Positions 14,991-24,516 are shown, numbered from the stretch's first letter. The stretch is DNA of 64,000 nucleotides from Bacillota bacterium (GCA_023390655.1 JAEWCL010000018.1:62001-126000); one strand, 5' to 3'. A program made the numbers and translations. The notes: generated by a model not told the origin, from the sequence alone.

Positions 14991-17900
14991 ATTGTACCTC
15001 GATATGGCTGCCTGCCGTGGTCTTTTTCACATAGATGCGGCTTTCGATCTGGGCCTTCAGTTCCTCCACATGGGAGATGACGCCCACCATGCGGTCGCCC
15101 CCGGCAAGGCCGGAGAGGATGCGCACCGCGCGTTCAAGCGCTTCGCCATCGAGCGAACCAAAGCCTTCGTCCACAAACATGGCGTCAAGCTGGATGCCGC
15201 CCGCATAGCGCTGCACAGTATCCGCTAAGCCGAGTGCAAGGGAGAGCGCCGCAAGGAAGGATTCCCCGCCCGAAAGCGTGTAGGCCGCGCGCGGCTTGCC
15301 GCTGTAATGGTCCAGCACGTCAAGGTCAAGCCCGGTCTGTACCCTGAGGTCGTTTGGCGTCTGCCTGCGGACAAGCTCATATTGCCCGCCGGTCATCTGG
15401 TAAAGGCGCGCGTTGGCGCTTAATAGCACCTCGTCAAGATAGCGCGCCTGCACGTAACGCTCAAAGGTCAGGCGGGGCCTGCCGGGCAGTTCGCCGTTGG
15501 CGGTGTCCGAAAGGCGCTTATACTTGCTGTAGCCGGACCAGAGGCGCTGCAAGCGCTCCTGCTTGCTGTCAAGGGACTGATACAGGCTCCTGTTGTGGCG
15601 GATGCGCTCCACAATAGACACGTGCGCTTCCGCGGCGGCGTCCTTTTGCGCCTGTGCTTCCAACACCGCGGCTTGTAAGAGGGAGAGATCGGTGCGCTGT
15701 TTGCCCGCCGCCGCCTGTTCTGCCTGCTGGAGCGCGCTTCTTGCCGCTTCCCGTGCTTCGCCGTAGCGGGCCAGGCGTGAGCGCTCCGCCTTCCATTCCT
15801 CCGGTGTGCGCAGCGCAAGGAGGTAGGCGGCTTCCTCCGGGAAGCCCGCGGCGGAAATCGCTTGCGTATATGCATTATATGCTTCGGCTTCGGATTTCTC
15901 CGCTTCCGGGAGGCGGAGAAGAAGGGAAGAAAGCTTTGCGCTTGCGTCGTTTTGCTCGCGTTCGAGCTTCGAATGCCGCTGGGCGCTTTGCTCCAGGGCA
16001 GCTTGCAGCGTCTGCAACGTTTCCCGCTGCACACGAAGCGCCTGCTGCGCTTCCGCCTTGCCGGGATGGGGCAGGCGCACGCAGAGCGCGTCCCGCTCCG
16101 CCGCCTGCTGCACGGCGCGCAGTTCCGCTTCCTTTAGGTTAACTTCAAGCGCCTCCGCTTGCGTTGCAAGCGCCTGTTGGCGCTGTGTCGCCTCCGAATG
16201 CCGCATTTGCAGCGTTTCCCGTTCGGCAAGCTTTTCTTCCGCGGCTGCTATGGATTGTGTCAGCTCCTGTAGTGCCGCCTGTGCCGTGTCCTCTTCCGCT
16301 TCGAGCGCCGCTGCAAAGGGCTCTTCGATCGGCGTTGCAAAAAGCGCTGCCGCCGCCTGCGTAAAGCTGTTCTGCTGCGCCTCCCATTTGGCGGAGGCCG
16401 CTGCCGCGCGGCGGCTTAAATCCACAGCCTGGCCGTGGAACTGTTCATAACTCCATTTCTTACGCTGCACCGTCGCCTCGTCGGGCGCGTCCGGCGGGAG
16501 GGAGGCGGGGGATGGATGGGAAGGGGAGCCACAGACCGGGCATGGTGCGTCCGGCTCCAGCGTTTGTGCCAGCAAGCCAGCCTGCGCACGCAAAAACGCC
16601 GTTTCCGCGGCGCGCGCCTCCTGCTCGGCTATGGAAAGCCGCGCTTCCGTGTGGGCATACTCCTGCTGCAGTGCAAACAGAGCCGCTTTTTGCGCCTCCG
16701 CCTCCTTGTGCAGTTGCATGGCGGAAGCGATTGCGCCGCAGCGGCCGGCCGCCGCCTGCGCTCTAAGCCGCAGGGCGTCGATTGGGATGGCGTCAAGCGC
16801 CCGCAGCGCACCGGAAAGCTGTTCTGATTGCTCCGCCTGCACGGCGGCGTCTGTCCTGCAGAGGGAAAGGGAGGCGCGAAGCTGTTCGGCCTGCCTGGCG
16901 GCTTCCGAGGCCGCCTGCTGCAGAAGTTCCAGCCTGCCGTATTCGGGCAGCAGCGCTTCGAGCGCGTGGATGTTCTGCCGGGCTTCTTCACGCAGAGGTT
17001 CGCGCGCCTGCTCTTTGGCGTACTGCGCGGCGCTTTCCTGCAGCGGGGCAATCAGCGCATCGATTTCCCGCTGGAGCAGCTGCGCCTCCTGCGCCATCGC
17101 CTCGCGTGCTTTTTTGCTTTGCAGATACAACAACTGCAGCGGGCGGATTTCCGCGTTTGCGCGCTCACCCAACAGCAGATGTTGCTTGTCCCGCTGCATT
17201 TGGGGCAACAGCTGTTCCTGCGCCGCCCAGCCCTCTTGCGCGCGAGCAAGCTGCTCCAGCAGGCGCGCATCCTCCACAGCGGAAGCAAGCGCGATCTGCT
17301 GTTTGGAAAGCGTCTCCTCCGCCTGTGTGAGCGCCAGCTTCAGGGCGTCCTGCCGCTGTGCATCTTCGGTGAGCAATTCGTCAAGCAACGTAAGAAAACG
17401 CCCGGCATCCTCCGCATGGATGGAAGAAAGCGGCGTATACCGCTCCTCCTGCGGGTCCGTGCGCACGGTACGCATGGCTTGCTCCATGCTGCGCTTTTCC
17501 TCCGCATACGCGGCATATTCCTGCTGCGCGCGGGTTTTTAACGCCGTCTGTACGTCCTTCAACCGTCCGGTGCCGAATACATCCCGGAAAATCGCCTCCC
17601 GCTCGCCGCTTTTTGCAAGCAGCAGCTTGCGGAATTCGCCCTGGGCGATCATGGCGATCTGGGAGAACTGGCTGCGGCTCAATCCAATGAGCTCAATGAG
17701 CGCGGCGTTGACCGCCATAGGGTTCGCAATCACTTTGCCGTCAGGCAGCGTGAGCGCCGCTTTGGGGTTTGTTGCCGTTTCTTTTCCGGTGCGTGCGGAC
17801 AGCTTTTTGTAGCCCGGGCTTCTTTTTACGGTATAGGTCTTGCCGCGCAGGGAAAATACAAAGTCCACATACGTTTCAAGCTCCGGCGGCGCGTATTGGC

Positions 17901-18099
17901 TGCGCAGCGAGTCCGCCGTGCGCGTTTCGCCGGAGGCTTCCCCATACAGCGCGTAAGAGATGCCGTCAAATATTGTCGTCTTGCCGGCCCCCGTATCCCC
18001 GCACACCAAAAACAAATTGGAGGAAAGCGCGTTAAAATCCACATGCTCGCTGCCTGCATACGGGGCGAAGGCGCACATCGTTAAAGAAAGCGGCCTCAT
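14989..18099 (-). CDS. sbcC: Exonuclease subunit SbcC (Rad50-like ATPase)
   Basis: 1036 residues, typical for SbcC. It is the ATPase and tether of the SbcCD nuclease, which cuts DNA hairpins and processes blocked DNA ends. The N-terminal lobe has CGDTGAGKTTIFDGISYALYG (Walker A). Long Ala/Glu/Gln-rich coiled coils follow, broken at residues 520-525 by the zinc hook CPVCGS. The C-terminal lobe has the signature LSGGESFLAALSLALGLAD and the Walker B MFVDEGFGSLD. It overlaps sbcD by 4 bases (ATGA), so the two are co-translated. A hairpin nuclease is noteworthy in a genome that carries so many long palindromic repeats. Confidence 0.97.
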   Translation of the reverse strand: MRPLSLTMCAFAPYAGSEHVDFNALSSNLFLVCGDTGAGKTTIFDGISYALYGEASGETRTADSLRSQYAPPELETYVDFVFSLRGKTYTVKRSPGYKKLSARTGKETATNPKAALTLPDGKVIANPMAVNAALIELIGLSRSQFSQIAMIAQGEFRKLLLAKSGEREAIFRDVFGTGRLKDVQTALKTRAQQEYAAYAEEKRSMEQAMRTVRTDPQEERYTPLSSIHAEDAGRFLTLLDELLTEDAQRQDALKLALTQAEETLSKQQIALASAVEDARLLEQLARAQEGWAAQEQLLPQMQRDKQHLLLGERANAEIRPLQLLYLQSKKAREAMAQEAQLLQREIDALIAPLQESAAQYAKEQAREPLREEARQNIHALEALLPEYGRLELLQQAASEAARQAEQLRASLSLCRTDAAVQAEQSEQLSGALRALDAIPIDALRLRAQAAAGRCGAIASAMQLHKEAEAQKAALFALQQEYAHTEARLSIAEQEARAAETAFLRAQAGLLAQTLEPDAPCPVCGSPSHPSPASLPPDAPDEATVQRKKWSYEQFHGQAVDLSRRAAAASAKWEAQQNSFTQAAAALFATPIEEPFAAALEAEEDTAQAALQELTQSIAAAEEKLAERETLQMRHSEATQRQQALATQAEALEVNLKEAELRAVQQAAERDALCVRLPHPGKAEAQQALRVQRETLQTLQAALEQSAQRHSKLEREQNDASAKLSSLLLRLPEAEKSEAEAYNAYTQAISAAGFPEEAAYLLALRTPEEWKAERSRLARYGEAREAARSALQQAEQAAAGKQRTDLSLLQAAVLEAQAQKDAAAEAHVSIVERIRHNRSLYQSLDSKQERLQRLWSGYSKYKRLSDTANGELPGRPRLTFERYVQARYLDEVLLSANARLYQMTGGQYELVRRQTPNDLRVQTGLDLDVLDHYSGKPRAAYTLSGGESFLAALSLALGLADTVQRYAGGIQLDAMFVDEGFGSLDGEALERAVRILSGLAGGDRMVGVISHVEELKAQIESRIYVKKTTAGSHIEVQ

Positions 18100-19226
18100 G
18101 GCCCTGCGCCTCCTTCCGCTTCCTTGAGGAGGGTTCGGAACAGCGCCAGCTCGTCCGAGGGCAGCTCCTGTCCGTTTTGCTGGAGGTAAAATTCCATAAA
18201 CTGCTCGATGGGGTCCTTTGCCGCAAGCGGCTGGGGCAAAAGATCGGGTAAGCCGTCGCCCATGCGGTTCCGGTAGCCCAAATGCATCAGGTTGGGATAA
18301 AGTTCCCGTAAGCGCTGCATGGCGTTTGGCACTTCCTCCGCATCGGTAAGAACAATTTGCAGATAATCCTCTGAGGCGGTACCTGCCATCAACTCCGCCA
18401 TGGAGGAAGTGATCTCCCGCAGGGGATGCAGCGGCGCTATCGGCAACAGGGTGATCTCGGCTTCCTTCGCTGTGAGTTCTATAAGCGTTACCGATTTGTG
18501 CTGCGTCAGTTCGGAGAACGAGTATTTGAGCGGGGAGCCCGCATAGCGTATGGAATCGCTACCCACGCGCTGCGCGCCGTGGAGATGGCCAAGGGCCACA
18601 TAGGAGAAGCCGGAGAAGACGGAAGCGTCCACGCAGTCCAGCCCGCCCACGGATACGGTTTCCGAATCGGAGCGCAGCAGCGCTTCCCCGGCGGCGGATA
18701 CAAACTGGTGGGCAACGAGTACGCGCCGCACGCCCTCTTCCGGCGTGATAGCGGAAAGCGCCGCGCGTACGGCGTCCTCATGCGTGCTGAGTTCAGCTTC
18801 CGGGAAATAGGGCCGTACCTCAAGCGGCCTTAAGTACGGCAAAAGATAGACGTCCACCGGGCCGTATGCGTCATTGAGGCGCACGCGCGGAACCTCGCCC
18901 GCGAATACGCCCGCGATGTACACGCCCGTTTTTTCTAAGATGCGGCGCATAAACTGCAGCCGGTCGGCGGAGTCGTGGTTTCCGGCAATCAAAAAGACCG
19001 CGGTTCCCTGCTGCTGCAGCGCGGTCAAAAAGTCGTCCAATACCGCCACTGCGGCTTCGGAGGGCACGGGCTTGTCAAACACATCGCCCGCGATGAGCAC
19101 GGCGTCCACCTTCTGTTCGGTTGCAAGCCCCGCGATGATGGAAAGCGCGTGCCTCTGATCCTCCAACAGGGAAAAGCCGAACAGCCGCCTGCCGATATGC
19201 AAATCTGCGCAATGCAACAGCCTCAT
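18096..19226 (-). CDS. sbcD: Exonuclease subunit SbcD (Mre11-like nuclease)
   Basis: 376 residues. The metallophosphoesterase motifs are all seen in order: ADLHIG (Asp, His), GDVFD, GNHDS, a VAHQ segment and GHLH. The capping domain follows, ending in a C-terminal helical tail. It forms the nuclease core with SbcC, encoded just downstream with a 4-base overlap. The ATG at 19226 is preceded by a weak GGGAGA site. The upstream gap of 42 bases to the first DegV gene leaves little room, so read-through from that gene is possible. Confidence 0.97.
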   Translation of the reverse strand: MRLLHCADLHIGRRLFGFSLLEDQRHALSIIAGLATEQKVDAVLIAGDVFDKPVPSEAAVAVLDDFLTALQQQGTAVFLIAGNHDSADRLQFMRRILEKTGVYIAGVFAGEVPRVRLNDAYGPVDVYLLPYLRPLEVRPYFPEAELSTHEDAVRAALSAITPEEGVRRVLVAHQFVSAAGEALLRSDSETVSVGGLDCVDASVFSGFSYVALGHLHGAQRVGSDSIRYAGSPLKYSFSELTQHKSVTLIELTAKEAEITLLPIAPLHPLREITSSMAELMAGTASEDYLQIVLTDAEEVPNAMQRLRELYPNLMHLGYRNRMGDGLPDLLPQPLAAKDPIEQFMEFYLQQNGQELPSDELALFRTLLKEAEGGAGP

Positions 19227-19268
19227 ATCATTCTCCCGGAGTGGTTTTTCTATTTTCGGGCAGGCAGA

Positions 19269-20129
19269 TTATCTTACACCTTTGCCAATAAACGAAAGCG
19301 TCAGCGTGCCCGGGCCGCCGTGCGCGCCGATGACGCCGCCTACCGTGTAAATGCGTACCAGAAGCTCGGGGAAGCGTTCCTGTATGTTCTTAGCAAGATT
19401 GCTTGCTTCCTCCAGACACTCTACCTGCGTGATGTGTACATACCTGTAGGCAAGGTCGATCTTTTCACAGAGGATTTCATACATCCGCTTGATGGCGCCG
19501 CGCCGTCCCTTGATCTTTTCGCGCGTGGTAATTTTGCCGTCGGGGCCGATCGTAAGCACGGGCTTGATATGCAGCAAGCTTGCAACCGCCGCGGCCGCAC
19601 CCGAGACACGCCCGCCCCGCCTCGCGTAGGTGAGGTCCGCAAGGGTGAACCATTGCTGCAGGCTGTTCGTTAATTGCTCCAGTTTTTTATAGCAGGTCTC
19701 AAGCGCAGTGCCGGTATTTTTCATATCCACGGCTTCCTGGAGCAAAATGCTCTCCCCGCTGCTTGCGCCGAGCGAGTCTACGATAAGGATTTTCCTCTCC
19801 GTGAAACGGGAAAGCAGCTCCTGCCTTGCAATGTGCGCGCTGTTTACGGTACCGGAAAGCGCGCTGGAGAGGCCGATGTAGAGGACATCCTCGCCCGCTT
19901 CCAGAATAGGTGTCCACAGATTTAAAAAGCCCTGCTCCGTTACCTGGGAGGTGGTGGCAATCTTTCCTTCGCGCATTGCTTGCATCAGCGTTGCAATGGT
20001 CTCGGGGCGCATATCGTCCGGGAACGCCGTGTCTCCGATATGGACGCTCAGGGAAGCGAAGGTGACGTCAAGCTCCTGCATGCGTTCCGGGGTAAGATCA
20101 ACGACAGAGTCCGTCGTAATTCTGTACAT
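19269..20129 (-). CDS. DegV family protein, paralog 1
   Basis: A 286-residue fatty-acid-binding protein of the DegV family. In Firmicutes such proteins (FakB) hand an exogenous fatty acid to a kinase (FakA) for phosphorylation. It starts with the conserved ITTDSVVDL strand and has the TSQVTEQGF segment, LSSALSGT and the RRGGRVSGA motif. The ATG follows AAGGAGAA. It lies tandem with a second paralog (50-55% similar by eye) on the same strand. No fakA is seen in the window. Confidence 0.9.
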   Translation of the reverse strand: MYRITTDSVVDLTPERMQELDVTFASLSVHIGDTAFPDDMRPETIATLMQAMREGKIATTSQVTEQGFLNLWTPILEAGEDVLYIGLSSALSGTVNSAHIARQELLSRFTERKILIVDSLGASSGESILLQEAVDMKNTGTALETCYKKLEQLTNSLQQWFTLADLTYARRGGRVSGAAAAVASLLHIKPVLTIGPDGKITTREKIKGRRGAIKRMYEILCEKIDLAYRYVHITQVECLEEASNLAKNIQERFPELLVRIYTVGGVIGAHGGPGTLTLSFIGKGVR

Positions 20130-20177
20130 AGGTTCTCCTTCATATCATAATGGAATTGCAGTTTAATCTTTTCAGAG

Positions 20178-20209
20178 AAAAAGCCGGTTCCCGGCATGCG
20201 GCAACCGGC
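20178..20209 (-). terminator. Terminator after DegV paralog 2
   Basis: On the minus strand GCCGGTT pairs with AACCGGC around an inner CCG/CGG stem, followed by five T. It separates the two degV genes, so each is likely to have its own transcript. Confidence 0.7.
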
Positions 20210-20230
20210 ACAAAAGCAGGAGTTCTTCCA

Positions 20231-21100
20231 TCAAACGGTACGTGGCGTGCCCATAAAGAACAGCGCAAGCGTGCCCGGCCCGCTGTGGGAGCCGATGACG
20301 GCGCCGACGGAATAAATGTTGACGGGCAGATGCGGGAAGCCTTCACTGATGAGCTGCTTGAGCTGCAGCGCATCCTCGTAGCAGTCCGCCTGGCTGATGT
20401 TGATGAAGGTGCAGGCCGATTGGTCGATTTTTTCCACCATCAGCTCATACAGGCGCTTGATGGCGGCGCGCCTGCCCTTGACTTTTTCGCGCGGGATGAG
20501 CTTTCCTTCGCTGTTGGTATCCATGACGGGCTTGATGCTCAACAGGGAAGCAAACAGCGCGGCAGCGCCGGATACGCGGCCGCCCCTGCGCAGGTATATG
20601 AGGTCATCCACCGTAAACCAGTGGTGCACATTCATTTTGCGTTTTTCAATCTCTTCATATAATGCTTCAAGGTCCATGCCCGCCGCTTTGAGCGCTGCGG
20701 CCTGTTCTAGAAGCATGCCCTCGCCGGAACTCGCGCAAAGCGAGTCTATAACGAAGATTTTCCGTCCCGGATACTTTTCAAGCAGCTGTTCGCGCGCAAG
20801 CACGCCGCTGTTGACCGTGCCCGAAAGGGCGCTGGAAAAGCCGATATAAAGAATATCCTCCCCGCTTTCGAGCAGCGGCGTCCACAGGTCCACAAAGCTC
20901 TCCACTGTCGCCTGGGAAGTGGTGGAAACTTTGCCGTCCCGCATGGCGTCGTAGAGCATTTTGGCGGTGACATCTGTCATATCGTCCGTAATGTCCTTGC
21001 CATCAAGAAGAAAGTGCAGGGCGACATACGGGATATCCAACTCACGCATGCGCGCGGGGCTTAAATCCACTGTGGAGTCTGTCGTAATACGGTAGGACAT
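20231..21100 (-). CDS. DegV family protein, paralog 2
   Basis: A 289-residue DegV/FakB-type lipid-binding protein. The same landmarks as its neighbour are present: ITTDSTVDL, TSQATVESF, FSSALSGT and RRGGRVSGA. The ATG at 21100 has a perfect AGGAGG eight bases upstream, so the long upstream extension to 21400 is rejected. Two FakB-like proteins side by side usually differ in preference for saturated or unsaturated fatty acids; which is which cannot be told here. Confidence 0.9.
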   Translation of the reverse strand: MSYRITTDSTVDLSPARMRELDIPYVALHFLLDGKDITDDMTDVTAKMLYDAMRDGKVSTTSQATVESFVDLWTPLLESGEDILYIGFSSALSGTVNSGVLAREQLLEKYPGRKIFVIDSLCASSGEGMLLEQAAALKAAGMDLEALYEEIEKRKMNVHHWFTVDDLIYLRRGGRVSGAAALFASLLSIKPVMDTNSEGKLIPREKVKGRRAAIKRLYELMVEKIDQSACTFINISQADCYEDALQLKQLISEGFPHLPVNIYSVGAVIGSHSGPGTLALFFMGTPRTV

Positions 21101-21384
21101 GGATAAACCTCCTTTTGCGGGGCCGCGTATGGCGGCTCTTACCAGATATTTTAGTGCCTGCCTGCCGGAAAAGCAAGCAAAAGCGGGGCGGCGCAATGTG
21201 ATATTGCGGTGACATTTCGGGCGGGCAAGGCTTGATGTCCGGCCCCGCTTGGAGCCTTGCCACAGAAAGGCGCGCCATCGTTTGGCCCGCTTTCGGATAT
21301 TGCGGGCGCTCATCGGAGAAACGGGCATGTCCATTACGCGGCAGGCGCGTATAACGCACGTTATATTTTGGAGGGGCAAAACGC

Positions 21385-21414
21385 TTGACAGCCTGGGCAT
21401 TTTTCCACTATACT
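21385..21414 (+). promoter_or_regulatory. Promoter of rpmH
   Basis: TTGACA, an 18-base spacer and TATACT, about 130 bases before the rpmH start codon. The interval 21101-21545 between the divergent degV and rpmH genes shows no other gene and no cluster of DnaA boxes. Confidence 0.65.
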
Positions 21415-21545
21415 TATACAGGCAATGGGCGAAACCGCCCGGAAATGGGGCGTTTGTTCCATATCTTGTGAGTATTTGCCGGGTAGTATACTACATCTGG
21501 TAAGCTCGCCCGGTTTACCATGCGATAGAAAAGAGGTGCAAAGCA

Positions 21546-21680
21546 ATGTTCATGACGTATCAGCCGAAAAAGAGGCAGCGCAGCAAGGTGCACGGTTTCC
21601 GTAAGCGCATGAAGACCAGCGATGGTCGCAATGTATTGAAGCGCAGGCGTTTGAAGGGCAGAAAGCGCTTGAGCGCGTAA
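21546..21680 (+). CDS. rpmH: 50S ribosomal protein L34
   Basis: A 44-residue, strongly basic protein that reads MFMTYQPKKRQRSKVHGF and continues with the L34 signature RMKTSDGRNVLKRRRLKGRKRLSA. It is the full usual length. A GAGGTG site precedes the ATG. It heads the conserved rpmH-rnpA-yidD-yidC-jag cluster that often lies at the chromosome origin. Confidence 0.97.
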   Translation: MFMTYQPKKRQRSKVHGFRKRMKTSDGRNVLKRRRLKGRKRLSA

Positions 21681-21903
21681 CATGCGGGCGCTCCTGCTGC
21701 TGCGCCGGAGGCGTTTGGCAATAGGTTTTGAGGCGGGCGTCCGGTCCGCCTGTTCTTATTTGTGCCGCCTGCAGCGTACATCGCTCAACAGCAAAAGCCG
21801 GGTCATGCCCGGCTTAGGTCATTTACTGTGAAACACATTGGCGTCACCCGTACCGCTCTGTTTTAAGGGCGATTCGTAAGGTCTTGCCGGAAGGGCGCGC
21901 AGA
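21681..21903 (+). other. Structured spacer between rpmH and rnpA
   Basis: No gene is seen. The spacer holds two clear hairpins: GGCGG/CCGCC near 21733-21752, and AAGCCGGG/CCCGGCTT near 21796-21816. Neither has a T run, so they look like RNA-processing or stability structures in a shared rpmH-rnpA transcript, not terminators. Confidence 0.4.
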
Positions 21904-22314
21904 TTGAAACGCTTGTATTCGCTTAAAAAGAACAGGGATTTTCAGTTTACGTACCGCGTAGGAAAATCCGTGGGCTGCCGCCTGTTTACGCTCGTTTACG
22001 TGCATGACCGCCGTAAACCGAGGAAAACAAAGACCATCGTCCCGCAGGCGGAAACACGCGTGCGCGTAGGGTTTTCCGTAAGCAAAAAGGTTGGCAACAG
22101 CGTAAAGCGCAACCGCGCGAAAAGAAGGCTGCGTGAGGCGCTCAACCCCTATCTTTCAGAAATACGTCCCGGACACAATTTGATATTGGTCGCCAGGCAG
22201 GGCGTGTTGGACGAGCCGTTTGTGAGTCTGCAGCAAACCGTACTGCACATGCTCAAAAAGGCGGAACTCTACCAGCCCCATAAGGCGCAGGACGCAAAGG
22301 GGGGCGGAGCTTAA
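21904..22314 (+). CDS. rnpA: Ribonuclease P protein component
   Basis: A 136-residue basic protein that helps the RNase P RNA bind and cut pre-tRNA 5' leaders. The family signature is visible as RVGFSVSKKVGNSVKRNRAKRRLREA. Between the first strands it carries a Lys/Arg-rich insertion (about 39-55) not seen in most RnpA. The start is a TTG, the first possible start after an in-frame TAA, with GGAAGGG upstream. The stop is directly followed by the yidD ATG. Confidence 0.96.
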   Translation: MKRLYSLKKNRDFQFTYRVGKSVGCRLFTLVYVHDRRKPRKTKTIVPQAETRVRVGFSVSKKVGNSVKRNRAKRRLREALNPYLSEIRPGHNLILVARQGVLDEPFVSLQQTVLHMLKKAELYQPHKAQDAKGGGA

Positions 22315-22527
22315 ATGAAACAGGCGCTGCTGTTCCTGCTTAAAATGTACAAGCGGTATATCTCCCCCGGTCTGCCGCAGAACCGCTGCAAATATCTTCC
22401 GACCTGCTCGGAATACGCATACGGTGCCATTGAAAAGCACGGGGTGCTCCGCGGGAGTCTGCTTGCCATCTGGCGGCTCCTTCGCTGCAATCCGTTTTCA
22501 AAAGGCGGGTATGATCCCGTCCCATAA
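22315..22527 (+). CDS. yidD: Membrane protein insertion efficiency factor YidD
   Basis: A 70-residue protein with the conserved MYKRYISPGLP, CKYLPTCSEYA and RLLRCNPFSKGGYDPVP motifs and an amphipathic N-terminus. It assists YidC-dependent membrane insertion. It begins at the base after the rnpA stop codon. Confidence 0.97.
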   Translation: MKQALLFLLKMYKRYISPGLPQNRCKYLPTCSEYAYGAIEKHGVLRGSLLAIWRLLRCNPFSKGGYDPVP

Positions 22528-22667
22528 AAGGACAACCTCCGTTACCATATTATTTCTCCCGTACCTCTCCCCATCGGGGCATGCCGCCATCGGGCATGCA
22601 GGCATCCAATGTGGATGCGACCGGGGAGCCATTACCTTACAAGATTCGCTTGAAGGAGGACACACAC

Positions 22668-23651
22668 TTGCAATTAGATTTCTTTCTTACTACATGGATT
22701 TTAATGGGGATGCGGTGGCTGTACGAAAATGTCACTGCAGAAAGTGTTTTCTGGACCATCCTCATCAGCACCATCGTCATCCGCGGCCTTACGGTATTTG
22801 GCGATATCCAGTCCCGCAAGTCCAGCATGAAGATGCAGATGATCCAGCCGGACCTGGACAGGCTCAAACGCAAATATGGCAACGACGCGCAGAAGTTCCA
22901 GCAGGCGCAGTCTAAGCTCATGCGCGAAAAGGGCGTGAGCATGTGGGGCGGCTGCCTGCCGATGCTCATGATGATGCCGCTGTTCTTCTGCTTTATCGCA
23001 GCGTTCCGTTTCTGGGGCTACGAGCAGATGGTAAAGGTGCTTTTGCAGATGCATGAAACAGGGCATTCGGAGTTGTTCCAAAACTTCAACTTCCTGTGGG
23101 TGCACAACATCTGGCAGCCGGATAACGGCATGAAGGAAGTTGTGATGGGCGCCAAGGAATTCTTGGCCATTCCCAACCTGCAGAACCTGATTTACTTCCA
23201 GGAGCATCCGGAAGCGCTGAAGGTCTTCCAGCAGCTTGGCTTTATTATTGCGGACCCGAAGAATATTCCGCAGGCTTCGATCGATACTTATAACAACCTG
23301 GTCGCCCCCCTTGTCGCGCAGTACCAGTCTGTGTACAATGGCTGGTTTATCTGGCCCCTGCTTGCGGGCGGCACTACCTTCCTTTCAAGCTGGATCATGC
23401 AAAAGAACCAGCCCAAGCCCGTGACGGCGGACAACGGCCAGCCGAGTGCTGCTTCCCAGGCGCAGAGCACCAATAAGATGATGCTCTATCTCATGCCTGC
23501 GATGTCGGTGTTCTTCTGCCTGACCAGCAATACGGCGTTTGCCATCTACTGGACGATCAGCAACGTGGTGTCCACATTCACCAACATGCTTGTGAACCGG
23601 AAGTTCGCAAAGGAACTTGCAGAATCAAAATCGGAGGAGGGAAATTCATGA
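22668..23651 (+). CDS. yidC: Membrane protein insertase YidC/Oxa1 family
   Basis: A 327-residue Oxa1/YidC/Alb3-type insertase. The five-segment core is visible: an N-terminal segment, the QSRKSSMKMQMIQPDLDRLKRKY coiled hairpin, GGCLPMLMMMPLFFCF, a middle pair, and the LYLMPAMSVFFCLTSNTAFAIYWTISNV end. There is a long periplasm-facing insert between segments (about 120-205). A TTG at 22668 is the likely start because GAAGGAGGA lies eight bases upstream; the ATG at 22581 has no site. No lipoprotein Cys is seen near the start, unlike Bacillus SpoIIIJ. The stop overlaps jag by 4 bases. Confidence 0.93.
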   Translation: MQLDFFLTTWILMGMRWLYENVTAESVFWTILISTIVIRGLTVFGDIQSRKSSMKMQMIQPDLDRLKRKYGNDAQKFQQAQSKLMREKGVSMWGGCLPMLMMMPLFFCFIAAFRFWGYEQMVKVLLQMHETGHSELFQNFNFLWVHNIWQPDNGMKEVVMGAKEFLAIPNLQNLIYFQEHPEALKVFQQLGFIIADPKNIPQASIDTYNNLVAPLVAQYQSVYNGWFIWPLLAGGTTFLSSWIMQKNQPKPVTADNGQPSAASQAQSTNKMMLYLMPAMSVFFCLTSNTAFAIYWTISNVVSTFTNMLVNRKFAKELAESKSEEGNS

Positions 23652-24505
23652 GAAGCGGAGAATTTACCGGCCGCTCTATTGATGAAGCTGTTTTCCACGG
23701 CCTGCAGGAACTGGGCCTTTCCATCGATGAAGTTGTCATTGAAACGCTGCAGACGGAAAGCAAGGGTCTCTTCGGCATCGGCGCAAAGCTTGCCCGCGTC
23801 CGGCTGACCGAGCGGGATCAGGAAGCGGAAGCGCCCGCTAAGAGTTCCCGCACGTTCCAGGAAGAACGCAGGGAAGAACGCCGTCCGAATACAGAGCGTC
23901 GTGAGAACCGGCCGCAGGAAAGCCGCCCCAACCGGGAGACGCCCCGGCGTGAACCTCGGCCGGAGGGCCGCAGTGCCGGTCAGCCCAGCAGGGAAGAACC
24001 CCGCAGGCAGCAGGAACCGGCCGCGGAAGAATATGCCTACAGCGCGGAGGTTGCAAAGAGCCACCCCGCGGGGCAGTTTTTATCCGGCCTTCTCCAGCAC
24101 ATGGGTGTGGAAGCCGATGTGCGCGCAGCGGAAGTCGAAGGTGGCGTGCGCCTTGCCATCGACAGCCGCACGAAGGGCCTCTTAATCGGCCGCCGCGGCG
24201 AAACGCTCGATGCGATGCAGTACCTGACCTCTCTGGTCGTCAACCGTACCCGCAAGCAGGAAAAATACCTGCGCGTCACGCTGGATACGGAGGATTACCG
24301 CAGCAAGCGGGAGGATACGCTTGTGCGCCTTGCCCGTAGGCAGGCGGCAAGGGTCAAGTCCACGGGCCGCCCGATTGCGATGGAGCCCATGAACCCTTAC
24401 GAACGCCGCGTGCTCCACGCATCCTTGCAGAATAACCCGTATGTGACCACCCACAGCGAAGGGGAAGAGCCCAACCGCCGCGTCGTGATCACGCCCAAGA
24501 GATAG
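23648..24505 (+). CDS. jag: RNA-binding protein Jag/KhpB
   Basis: 285 residues: an N-terminal Jag_N domain (about 1-55) with GLFGIGAKLA, a long disordered linker rich in Arg, Glu and Pro (about 58-130), then a KH domain (RTKGLLIGRRGETLDAMQYL) and an R3H domain (PMNPYERRVLHASLQNNPYVTTHSEG). It binds RNA and is linked to YidC and cell elongation in Firmicutes. The linker is longer than in Bacillus. The 4-base overlap with yidC indicates co-translation. Confidence 0.95.
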   Translation: MRSGEFTGRSIDEAVFHGLQELGLSIDEVVIETLQTESKGLFGIGAKLARVRLTERDQEAEAPAKSSRTFQEERREERRPNTERRENRPQESRPNRETPRREPRPEGRSAGQPSREEPRRQQEPAAEEYAYSAEVAKSHPAGQFLSGLLQHMGVEADVRAAEVEGGVRLAIDSRTKGLLIGRRGETLDAMQYLTSLVVNRTRKQEKYLRVTLDTEDYRSKREDTLVRLARRQAARVKSTGRPIAMEPMNPYERRVLHASLQNNPYVTTHSEGEEPNRRVVITPKR

Positions 24506-24516
24506 AGAAACAGATA

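Noticed and set aside
21101..21545. Possible replication origin next to rpmH
   Set aside because: The rpmH cluster is often beside oriC, but I saw no cluster of DnaA boxes (TTATNCACA) and no dnaA or dnaN in the window.
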